Assembly: GCA_947478975.1 (NCBI GenBank) | Contig: CANJYI010000088.1 | Span: forward strand, 1-9,081 | DNA: 9,081 bases | Direction of reading: 5' to 3' | Source of the DNA: Chthoniobacteraceae bacterium | GTDB lineage: Bacteria > Verrucomicrobiota > Verrucomicrobiia > Chthoniobacterales > Chthoniobacteraceae | In this document: piece by piece, positions 1 to 6,722 of the stretch | Numbering within the stretch: position 1 is the first letter of the stretch | Layout of the letters: each line of letters starts with the position of its first letter | The notes under the pieces: generated by a model | Told to the model about the DNA's origin: nothing | Databases searched by the model: none | What the model saw: the letters and a program-made list of their open reading frames with translations, nothing else | Program-made: the position numbers and the translations under genes

Positions 1-273
1 CCACTGCTCGACGCGGTGCTCCAGTTCCTGCCCCTGGACACCTACGTGGACATGCCGGTGGCGCTGATGGACATCGTCCCCGGAGACACCTTTGAACCCA
101 CCATTTGGGAGGAATACTCCGCCACCATCGAAAAGCGGGAGCGCCCGGTGGAGCTGGAGCTTATGGAGCGCTTTGCGTTCTACGACCGGGCGCGGGAGGC
201 GTACGCCATCGTTGCCACGGGGGAGCGTTCCCTGTACGCCAACATCATTTTGAAAAAGGGCGTGGTCGCCTGA
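1..273 (+). CDS. fucU: L-fucose mutarotase / RbsD-FucU family (C-terminal part)
   Basis: Only the last 90 codons are present; the reading frame is open to the left edge, so the start lies outside the window. FucU-type proteins interconvert the anomers of L-fucose (or a related sugar) in the cytoplasm so that the isomerase receives the right form. What I see is a family-typical C-terminal half: a stretch around FLPLDTYVDMPV, then PGDTFEPTIWEEY, then ERFAFYDRAREAYAIVATGE, and the ending LYANIILKKGVV. The last two blocks are characteristic of FucU rather than the shorter ribose pyranase RbsD; this is from memory of the family, not a search. A 22-base gap separates it from the isomerase gene, so the two are almost certainly co-transcribed. 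The substrate (fucose, rhamnose or another deoxysugar) cannot be fixed from this fragment. Confidence 0.85.
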   Translation, partial: PLLDAVLQFLPLDTYVDMPVALMDIVPGDTFEPTIWEEYSATIEKRERPVELELMERFAFYDRAREAYAIVATGERSLYANIILKKGVVA

Positions 274-295
274 GACAGCACTCAAAAACAAACCT

Positions 296-1897
296 ATGAA
301 AACAGTCTATCTAATCGCCAACGGCGATCTGCGCACCTCCGCCAACCAGAAATGCGAGGCCGCGCAGGCCGCCATGGAACAACAAATCTCCGCCGCACTC
401 GCCGCGGAGGGTTGGAGCGTCAAACGCGCCCACGGGTTCGACCCGGCCAAGGGGCACGGCTTCATCGACAGCCAGAAGTACGGGATGCAGGTGTTTGAAC
501 AGATCCCGGCCGAGGCGCCCTTGGTGGTGGCGGAGGCGGTCTGGCAGTACAGCCACCACATTCTCCATGGACTCCTCACCCACCGCGGACCGATCCTCAC
601 CCTGGCCAACTGGAGCGGCCAGTGGCCGGGTCTGGTGGGAATGCTCAACCTTAACGGGTCGCTGACGAAGGCCGGGGTGAAGTTCAGCACACTTTGGAGC
701 GAACACTTTGACGACGCGTTCTTCCTGACCGGCCTGCGGCGGTGGCTGGAGACGGGTGAGCTGGTGCACGACACCGCCCACGCCCGTCCACTTTCGGAGG
801 TGGGGGTTCCCGCGGAGGCGGCTGCGCTCGGCCGGGAGTACGCGCTCGAACTCAAGCGGCGCAAGGCGATCATGGGCGTCTTCGACGAGGGCTGCATGGG
901 AATGTACAACGCAGTCATCCCAGACGAGTTGTTGCACCAAACCGGTGTCTTCAAGGAACGCCTGAGCCAGTCGGCCCTCTATGCGCGGATGCTCACCGTC
1001 ACGGAGGCCGAGGCCCAGGAGGTGCTCGACTGGTACCTCCGCCACGGGCTGAAGTTTGACTTCGGCACGGACGAGGCGGAGCAGCTCACCAAGGCGCAGG
1101 TGCTCGAACAGTGCAAAATGTACATCGCCGCGGTGCGGATCTCCGCGGACTTCGGCTGCTCGACCATCGGCATCCAGTACCAGCAGGGTTTGAAGGACCT
1201 GGCCCCCGCCTCGGACTTGGCCGAGGGCACGCTCAACAACGTGTCGCGGCCGCCCGTCTACCAGGAGGGGACCCGCGAGGAGCTTTATCCCGGCGAGGCG
1301 CTGCCGCATTTCAACGAGGTCGACGAATGCGCGGGGCTCGACGGGCTGGTGACCTACCAGCTCTGGCGCCGCCTCGGCTACGCGCCGGAAAACACGCTGC
1401 ACGACCTGCGCTGGGGCCGGCAGTACACCGGCGCCGGGCTGGATGCGTACGTGTGGGTCTTCCTTATTTCGGGGGCCGCCCCGCCAGAACACTTTGTCGG
1501 CGGGTGGGGCGGAGCGAGCAGCGAGCGGCAGCCTTCCATGTACTTCCGCCTGGGCGGCGGCACCCTCAAGGGCGTGAGCAAGCCGGGCTGGATTGTGTGG
1601 AGCCGGGTGTACGTCGCAGAGGGCCGGCTCAAGTTTGACACGGGTCTGGGGGAGGTCGTCTCCTTGCCGGAGGCCGAGACCGGGGAGCGCTGGCAACTGA
1701 CCACGGCGCAGTGGCCGATCATGCACACCGTGTTGAAGGGCGTGAGCCGCGATCAGATGATGGCCCGCCACCAGTCCAACCACATCCAGGTCGTGTACGC
1801 CCCGGATCTGGCGGCCGCCAAGCGCGGCCTTTTCACCAAGGCGGCGGCTATGCAGGAACTCGGACTGGAGGTCGCTATTTGCGGAAACATCGAATGA
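296..1897 (+). CDS. fucI: L-fucose isomerase-like protein (divergent FucI family)
   Basis: A 533-residue cytoplasmic protein expected to interconvert an aldose and a ketose (for example L-fucose to L-fuculose). Recognition rests on the C-terminal half. NEVDECAGLDG at 340-350, HDLRWGRQY at 369-377 and HQSNHIQVVYA at 492-502 align by eye with the E. coli FucI segments around Glu337, Asp361 and His528, its manganese ligands. That gives E344, D370 and H496 here. IGIQYQQGLKDL...DLAEGTLNN at 291-315 also matches the FucI stretch before the metal site. The N-terminal 180 residues look unlike E. coli FucI, and the protein is shorter than that 591-residue enzyme. The ATG at 296 follows an A-rich leader with no Shine-Dalgarno sequence. 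The stop overlaps the aldolase start (ATGA). The fold assignment is fairly secure. The exact sugar is inferred from the FucU neighbour, and L-rhamnose or D-arabinose remain possible. Confidence 0.8.
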   Translation: MKTVYLIANGDLRTSANQKCEAAQAAMEQQISAALAAEGWSVKRAHGFDPAKGHGFIDSQKYGMQVFEQIPAEAPLVVAEAVWQYSHHILHGLLTHRGPILTLANWSGQWPGLVGMLNLNGSLTKAGVKFSTLWSEHFDDAFFLTGLRRWLETGELVHDTAHARPLSEVGVPAEAAALGREYALELKRRKAIMGVFDEGCMGMYNAVIPDELLHQTGVFKERLSQSALYARMLTVTEAEAQEVLDWYLRHGLKFDFGTDEAEQLTKAQVLEQCKMYIAAVRISADFGCSTIGIQYQQGLKDLAPASDLAEGTLNNVSRPPVYQEGTREELYPGEALPHFNEVDECAGLDGLVTYQLWRRLGYAPENTLHDLRWGRQYTGAGLDAYVWVFLISGAAPPEHFVGGWGGASSERQPSMYFRLGGGTLKGVSKPGWIVWSRVYVAEGRLKFDTGLGEVVSLPEAETGERWQLTTAQWPIMHTVLKGVSRDQMMARHQSNHIQVVYAPDLAAAKRGLFTKAAAMQELGLEVAICGNIE

Positions 1898-2655
1898 ACG
1901 ACAAAGCACAAACCCTCCAAAAACTGCTGACGCTCTCGCACGAACTGGGCGCCGAACACCGGCACCTGGCGATTTTGGGCGAGGGCAACACCTCGGCAAA
2001 ACTCAGCGCCGACACCTTTCTGGTGAAGGCGAGCGGCAGCAACCTCGGAACCCTCGGCGAGGCGCAGGTAGTGGAATGCCGGGCCGCCGGCATTCTCGAG
2101 CTGATGGACCGGGCCGCCGTCGCCGACGACGAGGTCGACGCGGCGCTGATGGCTTCCCGGGTGGATCCCAACGCGCGGAAGCCTTCGGTAGAGGCGCTCT
2201 TCCACGCCTACCTGCTGTCGCTGCCGGGCATCCAGTTTGTCGGCCACACCCATTCGGTGGCGGTCAACGCGATCCTCTGCTCACCCCTCGCCGAACGCTT
2301 CGCCGCCGGGCGGATCTTTCCCGACGAGGTGGTCTGCTGCGGGCCGCGTTCGGTCTTTGTTCCGTACATGGATCCGGGGCTCAAGCTCGCCCAAACCATC
2401 CGCGAGCAGACCCTCAAGTTCATCGACGAGCAGGCCGCTCCGCCGCGGGTCATTCTGCTCAAAAGCCACGGGATCATCACGCTGGGCTCCTCGCCAGAGG
2501 CGGTCAAGGCCGCGATGTACATGGCGGTCAAGGCCGCCTCGATTTTCGCGGGCGCAGCGGCGCTGGGCGGTCCCGTGTTCATGAGCGAAGCTGAAATCGA
2601 GCGGATCGGGAGCCGCCGGGATGAACACTACCGCCAGCAGGCCCTCAAACTATGA
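1894..2655 (+). CDS. Class II aldolase/adducin family protein (putative fuculose/rhamnulose-1-phosphate aldolase)
   Basis: A 253-residue Zn-dependent aldolase, inferred to split a ketose 1-phosphate into dihydroxyacetone phosphate and L-lactaldehyde. The motifs of the family are visible: a phosphate-binding GEGNTSAK at 29-36 and KASGSNLG at 45-52; PSVEALFH at 97-104, whose E100 corresponds to the catalytic Glu73 of FucA; and three zinc-binding histidines, H118 and H120 in GHTHS plus H192 in KSHGII. It is somewhat longer than FucA (about 215 residues). The GNTS...VKASGSNL pattern resembles the aldolase half of bifunctional rhamnulose-phosphate aldolase/lactaldehyde dehydrogenases, but no dehydrogenase domain follows. 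The frame stays open upstream into the isomerase gene. I chose ATG 1894 because it starts at the 4-base overlap and gives a normal N-terminus. It overlaps the kinase gene in the same way. Family call is strong; substrate is inferred from context. Confidence 0.88.
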   Translation: MNDKAQTLQKLLTLSHELGAEHRHLAILGEGNTSAKLSADTFLVKASGSNLGTLGEAQVVECRAAGILELMDRAAVADDEVDAALMASRVDPNARKPSVEALFHAYLLSLPGIQFVGHTHSVAVNAILCSPLAERFAAGRIFPDEVVCCGPRSVFVPYMDPGLKLAQTIREQTLKFIDEQAAPPRVILLKSHGIITLGSSPEAVKAAMYMAVKAASIFAGAAALGGPVFMSEAEIERIGSRRDEHYRQQALKL

Positions 2656-4136
2656 GTGCGCGCTACTATCTGGCCTGCGACTTGGGCGCCGAAAGCGGCC
2701 GGGTGATGCTAGGGCGTCTGGAGGATGGAAGGGTCGAGCTCGAGGAGATCCACCGGTTTGCCACGGTCTCGGTCCGGCTGGGCGATTCCCTGCGGTGGGA
2801 CGTGCTCCGGCTTTGGGACGACATCCGGGTGGGCCTGCGCAAGGCGCTGGCGCGCGGGGTCGCGGTGGAAAGCGTCAGCGTGGATTCGTGGGGCCTGGAC
2901 TACGTGCTTTCCGGGGGCGGGCAGGAGCTGCTTTCGGCGCCGCACCACTACCGGGATCCGCGCAGCGAGGCGCACTTTCAGCGGGCGCAGGAGGCGCCCG
3001 GAGCGAAGCGCATCTTTGCTGAGACGGGCATCCAGATGATGCACATCAACATGCTCTACCAGCTGCTGGCGGAGCAGTGGCGTTCCCCTCGGCTGCTCTT
3101 GCTGGCGGACCAGTTCCTGAACATCGCCGACTTTGTGCACTATCTTTTGAGCGGGGTGGCGCGTGCCGAGGAAAGCCTGGCAAGCACCACGCAGCTCTAC
3201 AATCCGGCCACCCGCAACTGGTCGGACTGGCTCATCAACTTGTTTGGTTTTCCCCGTCACATCTTCCCGGAGATTGTCCCTTCCGGAACGGTGCTCGGGC
3301 CGCTCCGTGCGGAGTTGGCCGGGGAGCTTGGCGCGGGGGCGTCCTTGCAGGTGGTGGCGACCTGTTCCCACGACACCGGGGCGGCCGTGGCTGCGGTGCC
3401 CGCGGAAGAGGGGGAGCACTGGGCCTACCTGAGCTCGGGCACTTGGTCGCTACTGGGCGTCGAGCTGCCCGCGCCCCGGCTGGACGCCGCCGCGTGCGAG
3501 TTGAACTTCACCAACGAGGCCGGGTACGGCGGCACCACGCGCTTTCTCAAGAACATCGTCGGCCTGTGGCTTCTGCAGGAACTGCGCCGCAGCTGGGCCG
3601 AACGGGGCGGGGAGTATGATTACGCAGCGCTCTCGAGCGAGGCGGAACAGGCCCCTTCCTTTGGTGCGCTGATCCATCCGGGGGATGGCCGTTTCTCAAA
3701 GCCGGGCGGGATGCCGGAGAAGATCGCCGACTACTGCCGCGAACAGGGCGGTGAAGCTCCGCAGACGGTGGGCGCGACCGTGCGCTGCGTCTACGAAAGC
3801 CTCGCCCTGCAGTACCGGCGTACGCTGGACGAGATAGAAACCGTGACGGGCCGCAAGATCACGCGCCTGCACATTGTTGGCGGCGGCAGCCGCAGCGAGT
3901 TCTTCAACCAGTGTATTGCGGACGCCACGGGCCGGGAGGTTCTCGCCGGACCGGTGGAGGCGACGGCTGTGGGGAACGTGCTCCTTCAGGCGGTGGCCCT
4001 TGGGCATCTAGAATCCCTCCAGGCGCTGCGGGACACGGTCCGCCGCTCCTTCGAGCTGAAGCAGTACCTCCCGCGGCGGCAGGAGGAGTGGGCGGAGGCT
4101 TTCGCCCGTTTCCTGCGGCTGGGTCGGTCCGGATAG
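2652..4136 (+). CDS. rhaB: Rhamnulokinase-type FGGY carbohydrate kinase
   Basis: A 494-residue cytoplasmic kinase (E. coli RhaB is about 489) that phosphorylates a ketose, L-rhamnulose or probably L-fuculose here, at C1 with ATP. Visible landmarks in order: N-terminal phosphate-binding DLGAESGR (10-17), DSLRWDV (45-51), VDSWGLDYVL (77-86), SHDTGAAVAAVP (239-250) with the expected catalytic base D241, the RhaB-specific YLSSGTWSLLGVE (259-271), FLKNIVGLWLLQE (298-310), ATP-site IVGGGSRSEFFNQ (408-420) and AGPVEATAVGN (432-442). These blocks match RhaB much better than the fuculokinase FucK. The start overlaps the aldolase stop by ATGA, with no clear Shine-Dalgarno sequence, consistent with coupled translation. 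It is the last gene of the operon and is followed by a strong hairpin. Because the neighbours are FucU and FucI types, the natural substrate may be L-fuculose although the family is named for rhamnulose. Confidence 0.9.
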   Translation: MSARYYLACDLGAESGRVMLGRLEDGRVELEEIHRFATVSVRLGDSLRWDVLRLWDDIRVGLRKALARGVAVESVSVDSWGLDYVLSGGGQELLSAPHHYRDPRSEAHFQRAQEAPGAKRIFAETGIQMMHINMLYQLLAEQWRSPRLLLLADQFLNIADFVHYLLSGVARAEESLASTTQLYNPATRNWSDWLINLFGFPRHIFPEIVPSGTVLGPLRAELAGELGAGASLQVVATCSHDTGAAVAAVPAEEGEHWAYLSSGTWSLLGVELPAPRLDAAACELNFTNEAGYGGTTRFLKNIVGLWLLQELRRSWAERGGEYDYAALSSEAEQAPSFGALIHPGDGRFSKPGGMPEKIADYCREQGGEAPQTVGATVRCVYESLALQYRRTLDEIETVTGRKITRLHIVGGGSRSEFFNQCIADATGREVLAGPVEATAVGNVLLQAVALGHLESLQALRDTVRRSFELKQYLPRRQEEWAEAFARFLRLGRSG

Positions 4137-4143
4137 GCTGTTC

Positions 4144-4184
4144 AAAAAAAGGCGCGGCCGCCCCGGAGAGGCGCCGCGCTTTTT
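4144..4184. terminator. Bidirectional terminator between the kinase gene and der
   Basis: A run of seven A (4144-4150) is followed by a GC stem: gcgcgg (4152-4157), one bulged C, cgcc (4159-4162), loop ccggaga, ggcg (4170-4173), ccgcgc (4174-4179), then five T (4180-4184). On the + strand this is a hairpin with a T run for the sugar operon. On the - strand the A run becomes a T run, so der can use the same element. The two converging genes end only 60 bases apart. Confidence 0.85.
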
Positions 4185-4196
4185 CAAAAACAAACC

Positions 4197-5642
4197 CTAC
4201 ACCCGACCCTTGTCGCTGCGGCGCCGCACCAGCGGCTTGGGCGCTTTCCCTGCGGGAGTCGCCTTGGAGCCACCCTTGCGCGAGCGCGCCGCGCCGCGCG
4301 GTGGGCGTTCCCGCAGGTGCAGGTCGATCGGCAGTCCTTCCCACGGCTCCACCCCGCGGATGCGGCCCTCCAAAAAGCGCCGGTAGGAGTCCTCCAAAAG
4401 GCCCTTGTCGTTGCAAAACAGCACCAGCTCCGGAATCGGGATGGGACGGTTCCCCTTAGGCTCGGGCTGGGTGCCGTACAACACCTTGAACCGGCGCCCC
4501 GACTTGAGCGCGGGCGGATGATTCGTCATGGCCGTAAGCAGCAGTCGGTTGAGCGGGCCGGTTCCAATCCGGTGCCTCGCCGCTTCGCGGACGTTCTCGA
4601 CCCGCTTGAAGAGCCGGTCCATGTCCTCGCCGGTCTTGGCCGAGAGTAGCACCACGGGCGCGTACGCCAGAAAGCGCAGGTCCTCCTTCAAGTTGTCCAG
4701 CACCTCGCGAAGGCCCTCCTTGTTGGCGGTCTTGTTTTCGATCAGATCGGCCTTGTTGAGCACGATGACGCACGGCTTTTTGGCCGCCACAATCAAGCCG
4801 CCGATCCGCTTGTCCTGTCCGGTCACCCCCTGCTCGGCGTCGATGACCAGGCAGCACAGGTCGGCCCGCTCTATGCTGGCCTCCGATCGCATCACCGAGA
4901 AAATTTCCACCGCTTCCGACCGCTTCGCCTTGGGACGGATCCCGGCGGTGTCGACGAGCATGTACTGCTGTTCGCCGCGCTGGTAGGGGATGTCCACCGC
5001 GTCCCGGGTCGTCCCCGAAACTGCCGACACCAAGGTGCGGCGGTCCTGCAAAATTGCGTTGGTCAACGAGGACTTGCCCACGTTCGGCCGGCCCACGATG
5101 GCGATGCGCATGGGCTTGCCCCCTTGCTTGATCCGCTCCTCGGGCTCGGGCGCCGGCAACAGTGCGTCGACCCGGTCCACCAATTCCAGCGTGCCCAGAT
5201 CATGCTCCGCACTGACGGCCAACACCGGGTTGAACCCGAGTCTGGCAAACTCCGCAGGCAGTGTCTGGTGGTTGAGATGGTCGATCTTGTTGACCACCAG
5301 CAACACCGGCTTGGCGGTACGCCTCAGACGCCGCGCGATCTCGGCGTCCACCGGGGTGAGGCCGCTCTGGCCGTCGACCACAAAGAGCGTCAGGTCGCAG
5401 GTTTCCAAAGCGATGTCGACCTCCATGGCGACCTGTTCGGTGAAATCCGCATCAGCCCCCTCGCCGATCCCCCCGGTATCCACCACCTGGAAGGGCAGCC
5501 GGCCGCGCCGGCAAACGGCCACAATCCGGTCCCGGGTCACCCCGGGCTGGTCGTGGACAATCGAAATTCTTTCCTGCACCAGTCTGTTAAAGAGGGCGGA
5601 TTTGCCCACATTCGGGCGGCCTACAATCGCTACGGTTCGCAT
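4197..5642 (-). CDS. der: Ribosome-associated double GTPase Der (EngA)
   Basis: A 481-residue essential GTPase that acts in maturation of the 50S ribosomal subunit. Two tandem GTPase domains are plain. Domain 1: GRPNVGKSALFNRL from residue 8, switch PGVTRDR at 33-39, DTGG at 55-58, NKID at 118-121. Domain 2: GRPNVGKSSL from 184, SGTTRD at 209-214, DTAG at 231-234, NKAD at 296-299. The C-terminal KH-like domain follows (about 355-445), with RRFKVLYGTQ at 383-392. The last 35-40 residues form a basic, Lys/Arg/Pro/Gly-rich tail beyond the KH domain; such tails occur in some Der proteins, but this one is long. The ATG at 5642 gives the normal MRTVAIVGRPNVGKS start and has a purine-rich ribosome site (gaagggaagg) just upstream. 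It lies 41 bases downstream of pgsA and is probably co-transcribed with it. Confidence 0.97.
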   Translation of the reverse strand: MRTVAIVGRPNVGKSALFNRLVQERISIVHDQPGVTRDRIVAVCRRGRLPFQVVDTGGIGEGADADFTEQVAMEVDIALETCDLTLFVVDGQSGLTPVDAEIARRLRRTAKPVLLVVNKIDHLNHQTLPAEFARLGFNPVLAVSAEHDLGTLELVDRVDALLPAPEPEERIKQGGKPMRIAIVGRPNVGKSSLTNAILQDRRTLVSAVSGTTRDAVDIPYQRGEQQYMLVDTAGIRPKAKRSEAVEIFSVMRSEASIERADLCCLVIDAEQGVTGQDKRIGGLIVAAKKPCVIVLNKADLIENKTANKEGLREVLDNLKEDLRFLAYAPVVLLSAKTGEDMDRLFKRVENVREAARHRIGTGPLNRLLLTAMTNHPPALKSGRRFKVLYGTQPEPKGNRPIPIPELVLFCNDKGLLEDSYRRFLEGRIRGVEPWEGLPIDLHLRERPPRGAARSRKGGSKATPAGKAPKPLVRRRSDKGRV

Positions 5643-5645
5643 GAA

Positions 5646-5655
5646 CCTTCCCTTC
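5646..5655 (-). promoter_or_regulatory. Ribosome binding site of der
   Basis: Read on the - strand the bases are gaagggaagg, ending 3 bases before the ATG at 5642. This is one of the few clear Shine-Dalgarno-like sequences in the window and supports the chosen der start. Confidence 0.6.
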
Positions 5656-5683
5656 TATCAGGCTCCCTCCTCCAGTGCGCCTT

Positions 5684-6445
5684 CTATTTCGGCCCGTCTT
5701 TGGTGCCGTCCGGCGGCGTCCCCCGCCCCGCTTGCTCCGGCCGGCCCCGCAAACCCACCGCCGCCACCCGCCGCCGCGTCCTGACTGACTCCGCCTTCTT
5801 TTCCTGCCCGGGGACCGGGGCCATCAGCGGGTCGCCGTGGCCCCCAAGGTGGATCTGAGTGATTGCCAGAGCGGAGTAGCCGATCCCCGAGGCCGCGGTG
5901 AAGAAGGCCGCCAGAAAGACGGGAAGATCCAGCCACACCCACTGCAGCGCCCGCCCGTTGAACCGCACCGGCGCCAGCAATACGTCCGGCTGAAGCATCA
6001 CGGCGATAAGCGCCGTCATCTGAAGGGCGGTCGCGGCCTTTCCGCTCCAAGTCGGTCGCACAGAGACTTTTCGCTGTAACAGCACCAGCACCACGGCGCC
6101 CGTCATCACAATCAGGTCGCGCGCCACCACCAGAACGCCAAACCACACCGGCAAAGCGTACCGCCAGCTCGAAAAACTCAGCGTCAGAATCGCCGCCAAC
6201 AGCAACCCCTTGTCCGCAATCGGGTCCAGGACCGCCCCCAGTTCGGTGCGCTGATTGTACCGCCGCGCCACGTACCCGTCCAACCCGTCACTGGCCGCCG
6301 CCACCGCAAACACCCCAAGAGCCACCCACCGCAGCCACTCCTCAGGACGGCCCGCGGTAACCCCCTGGCTGTAATAAATCGCAAAACCCACGAAAACCGG
6401 AATCAAACCGATCCTCGCCACCGTGATCTTGTTCGCAAACGTCAT
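5684..6445 (-). CDS. pgsA: CDP-alcohol phosphatidyltransferase, probable CDP-diacylglycerol-glycerol-3-phosphate 3-phosphatidyltransferase
   Basis: A 253-residue inner-membrane enzyme, expected to make phosphatidylglycerol phosphate from CDP-diacylglycerol and glycerol 3-phosphate. The CDP-alcohol transferase signature D-x2-DG-x2-AR-x8-G-x3-D-x3-D is complete: D53, D56-G57, A60-R61, G70, D74, D78. TWSGKAATALQ at 132-142 matches the conserved PgsA segment. Roughly six hydrophobic segments lie near 8-27, 38-52, 78-92, 98-122, 138-156 and 172-195. After about residue 200 there is an unusual hydrophilic tail rich in Arg, Lys, Gly and Pro. The frame runs 26 codons further upstream, but ATG 6445 gives the standard MTFANKITVARI start and has ggggga just before it. 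Another alcohol acceptor (for example inositol phosphate or serine) is possible, but the housekeeping context next to der favours PgsA. Confidence 0.87.
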   Translation of the reverse strand: MTFANKITVARIGLIPVFVGFAIYYSQGVTAGRPEEWLRWVALGVFAVAAASDGLDGYVARRYNQRTELGAVLDPIADKGLLLAAILTLSFSSWRYALPVWFGVLVVARDLIVMTGAVVLVLLQRKVSVRPTWSGKAATALQMTALIAVMLQPDVLLAPVRFNGRALQWVWLDLPVFLAAFFTAASGIGYSALAITQIHLGGHGDPLMAPVPGQEKKAESVRTRRRVAAVGLRGRPEQAGRGTPPDGTKDGPK

Positions 6446-6530
6446 AGTTCCCCCGCGCCACGCGCGCCCTCCCAGTCTATTCCCATCCTCATATCCAACA
6501 GTCTCGGCACCCGCATTTCTCAATGTTCTA

Positions 6531-6616
6531 TATCCCTGTTTTATCCCGCCGTCTTCCCCTGCAGTTTGAGACCCCTTTTTCTCTTTTGTTTACCGCTGTT
6601 TATCCCTGTTCATCCC
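6531..6616. repeat. Decamer-type intergenic repeat (tatccctgtt units)
   Basis: The decamer tatccctgtt occurs exactly at 6531-6540 and 6601-6610, 70 bases apart. The first copy runs on into ttatccc, the second into catccc, and the second is preceded directly by a degenerate unit, taccgctgtt (6591-6600). The pattern is therefore a roughly 10-base period in two small clusters. From memory, intergenic decamer arrays of the form atcnntgttc are common in some environmental bacterial genomes; that link is inference. Confidence 0.55.
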
Positions 6617-6711
6617 AGAAGCCCCCTTTGCCACATTCAACACATTTGCTTATTTTGATAGTAGCACGGCGAATGGGCGCATTCCAGTTGCTAAAACCCC
6701 AGAATTTTCCT

Positions 6712-6716
6712 AGGGG
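6712..6716 (+). promoter_or_regulatory. Ribosome binding site of bcp
   Basis: The bases agggg, within the purine run aggggaaaagg that reaches the ATG at 6723, form a recognisable Shine-Dalgarno sequence 6 bases from the start codon. It fixes the bcp start and contrasts with the following gene, which has none. Confidence 0.6.
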
Positions 6717-6722
6717 AAAAGG

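Larger units (their letters stand above)
6446..6722. promoter_or_regulatory. Divergent intergenic region between pgsA and bcp
   Basis: A 277-base spacer from which transcription must run both ways: leftward into pgsA-der and rightward into bcp. It is visibly richer in A/T and pyrimidines than the flanking genes. TTGATA at 6655-6660 resembles a -35 box facing bcp, but I find no convincing -10 box 16-18 bases after it. On the - strand tataga near 6527-6532 could be a weak -10 for pgsA, without a clear -35. I therefore call the region, not a precise promoter. It also contains the decamer repeat listed separately. Confidence 0.5.

Noticed and set aside
311..1999. A 562-codon open frame on the - strand opposite the isomerase gene.
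   Set aside because: It is a by-product of the GC-rich codon pattern of the isomerase. Its product is low-complexity, rich in Arg, Gly, Pro and Val, without motifs, and the + strand protein has clear family residues.
282..4196. The 13-mer tcaaaaacaaacc occurs at 282-294 (before the isomerase start) and 4184-4196 (after the terminator).
   Set aside because: An A-rich 13-mer recurring once in two short A-rich non-coding spots is close to chance expectation in 9 kb. It may still be seen in the light of the A-rich leader, but I claim no element.
4990..5784. A 264-codon open frame on the + strand opposite der and the end of pgsA.
   Set aside because: It runs antisense to the GTPase motifs of Der, its product is Ser/Thr/Arg-rich without a recognisable domain, and it has no ribosome site.
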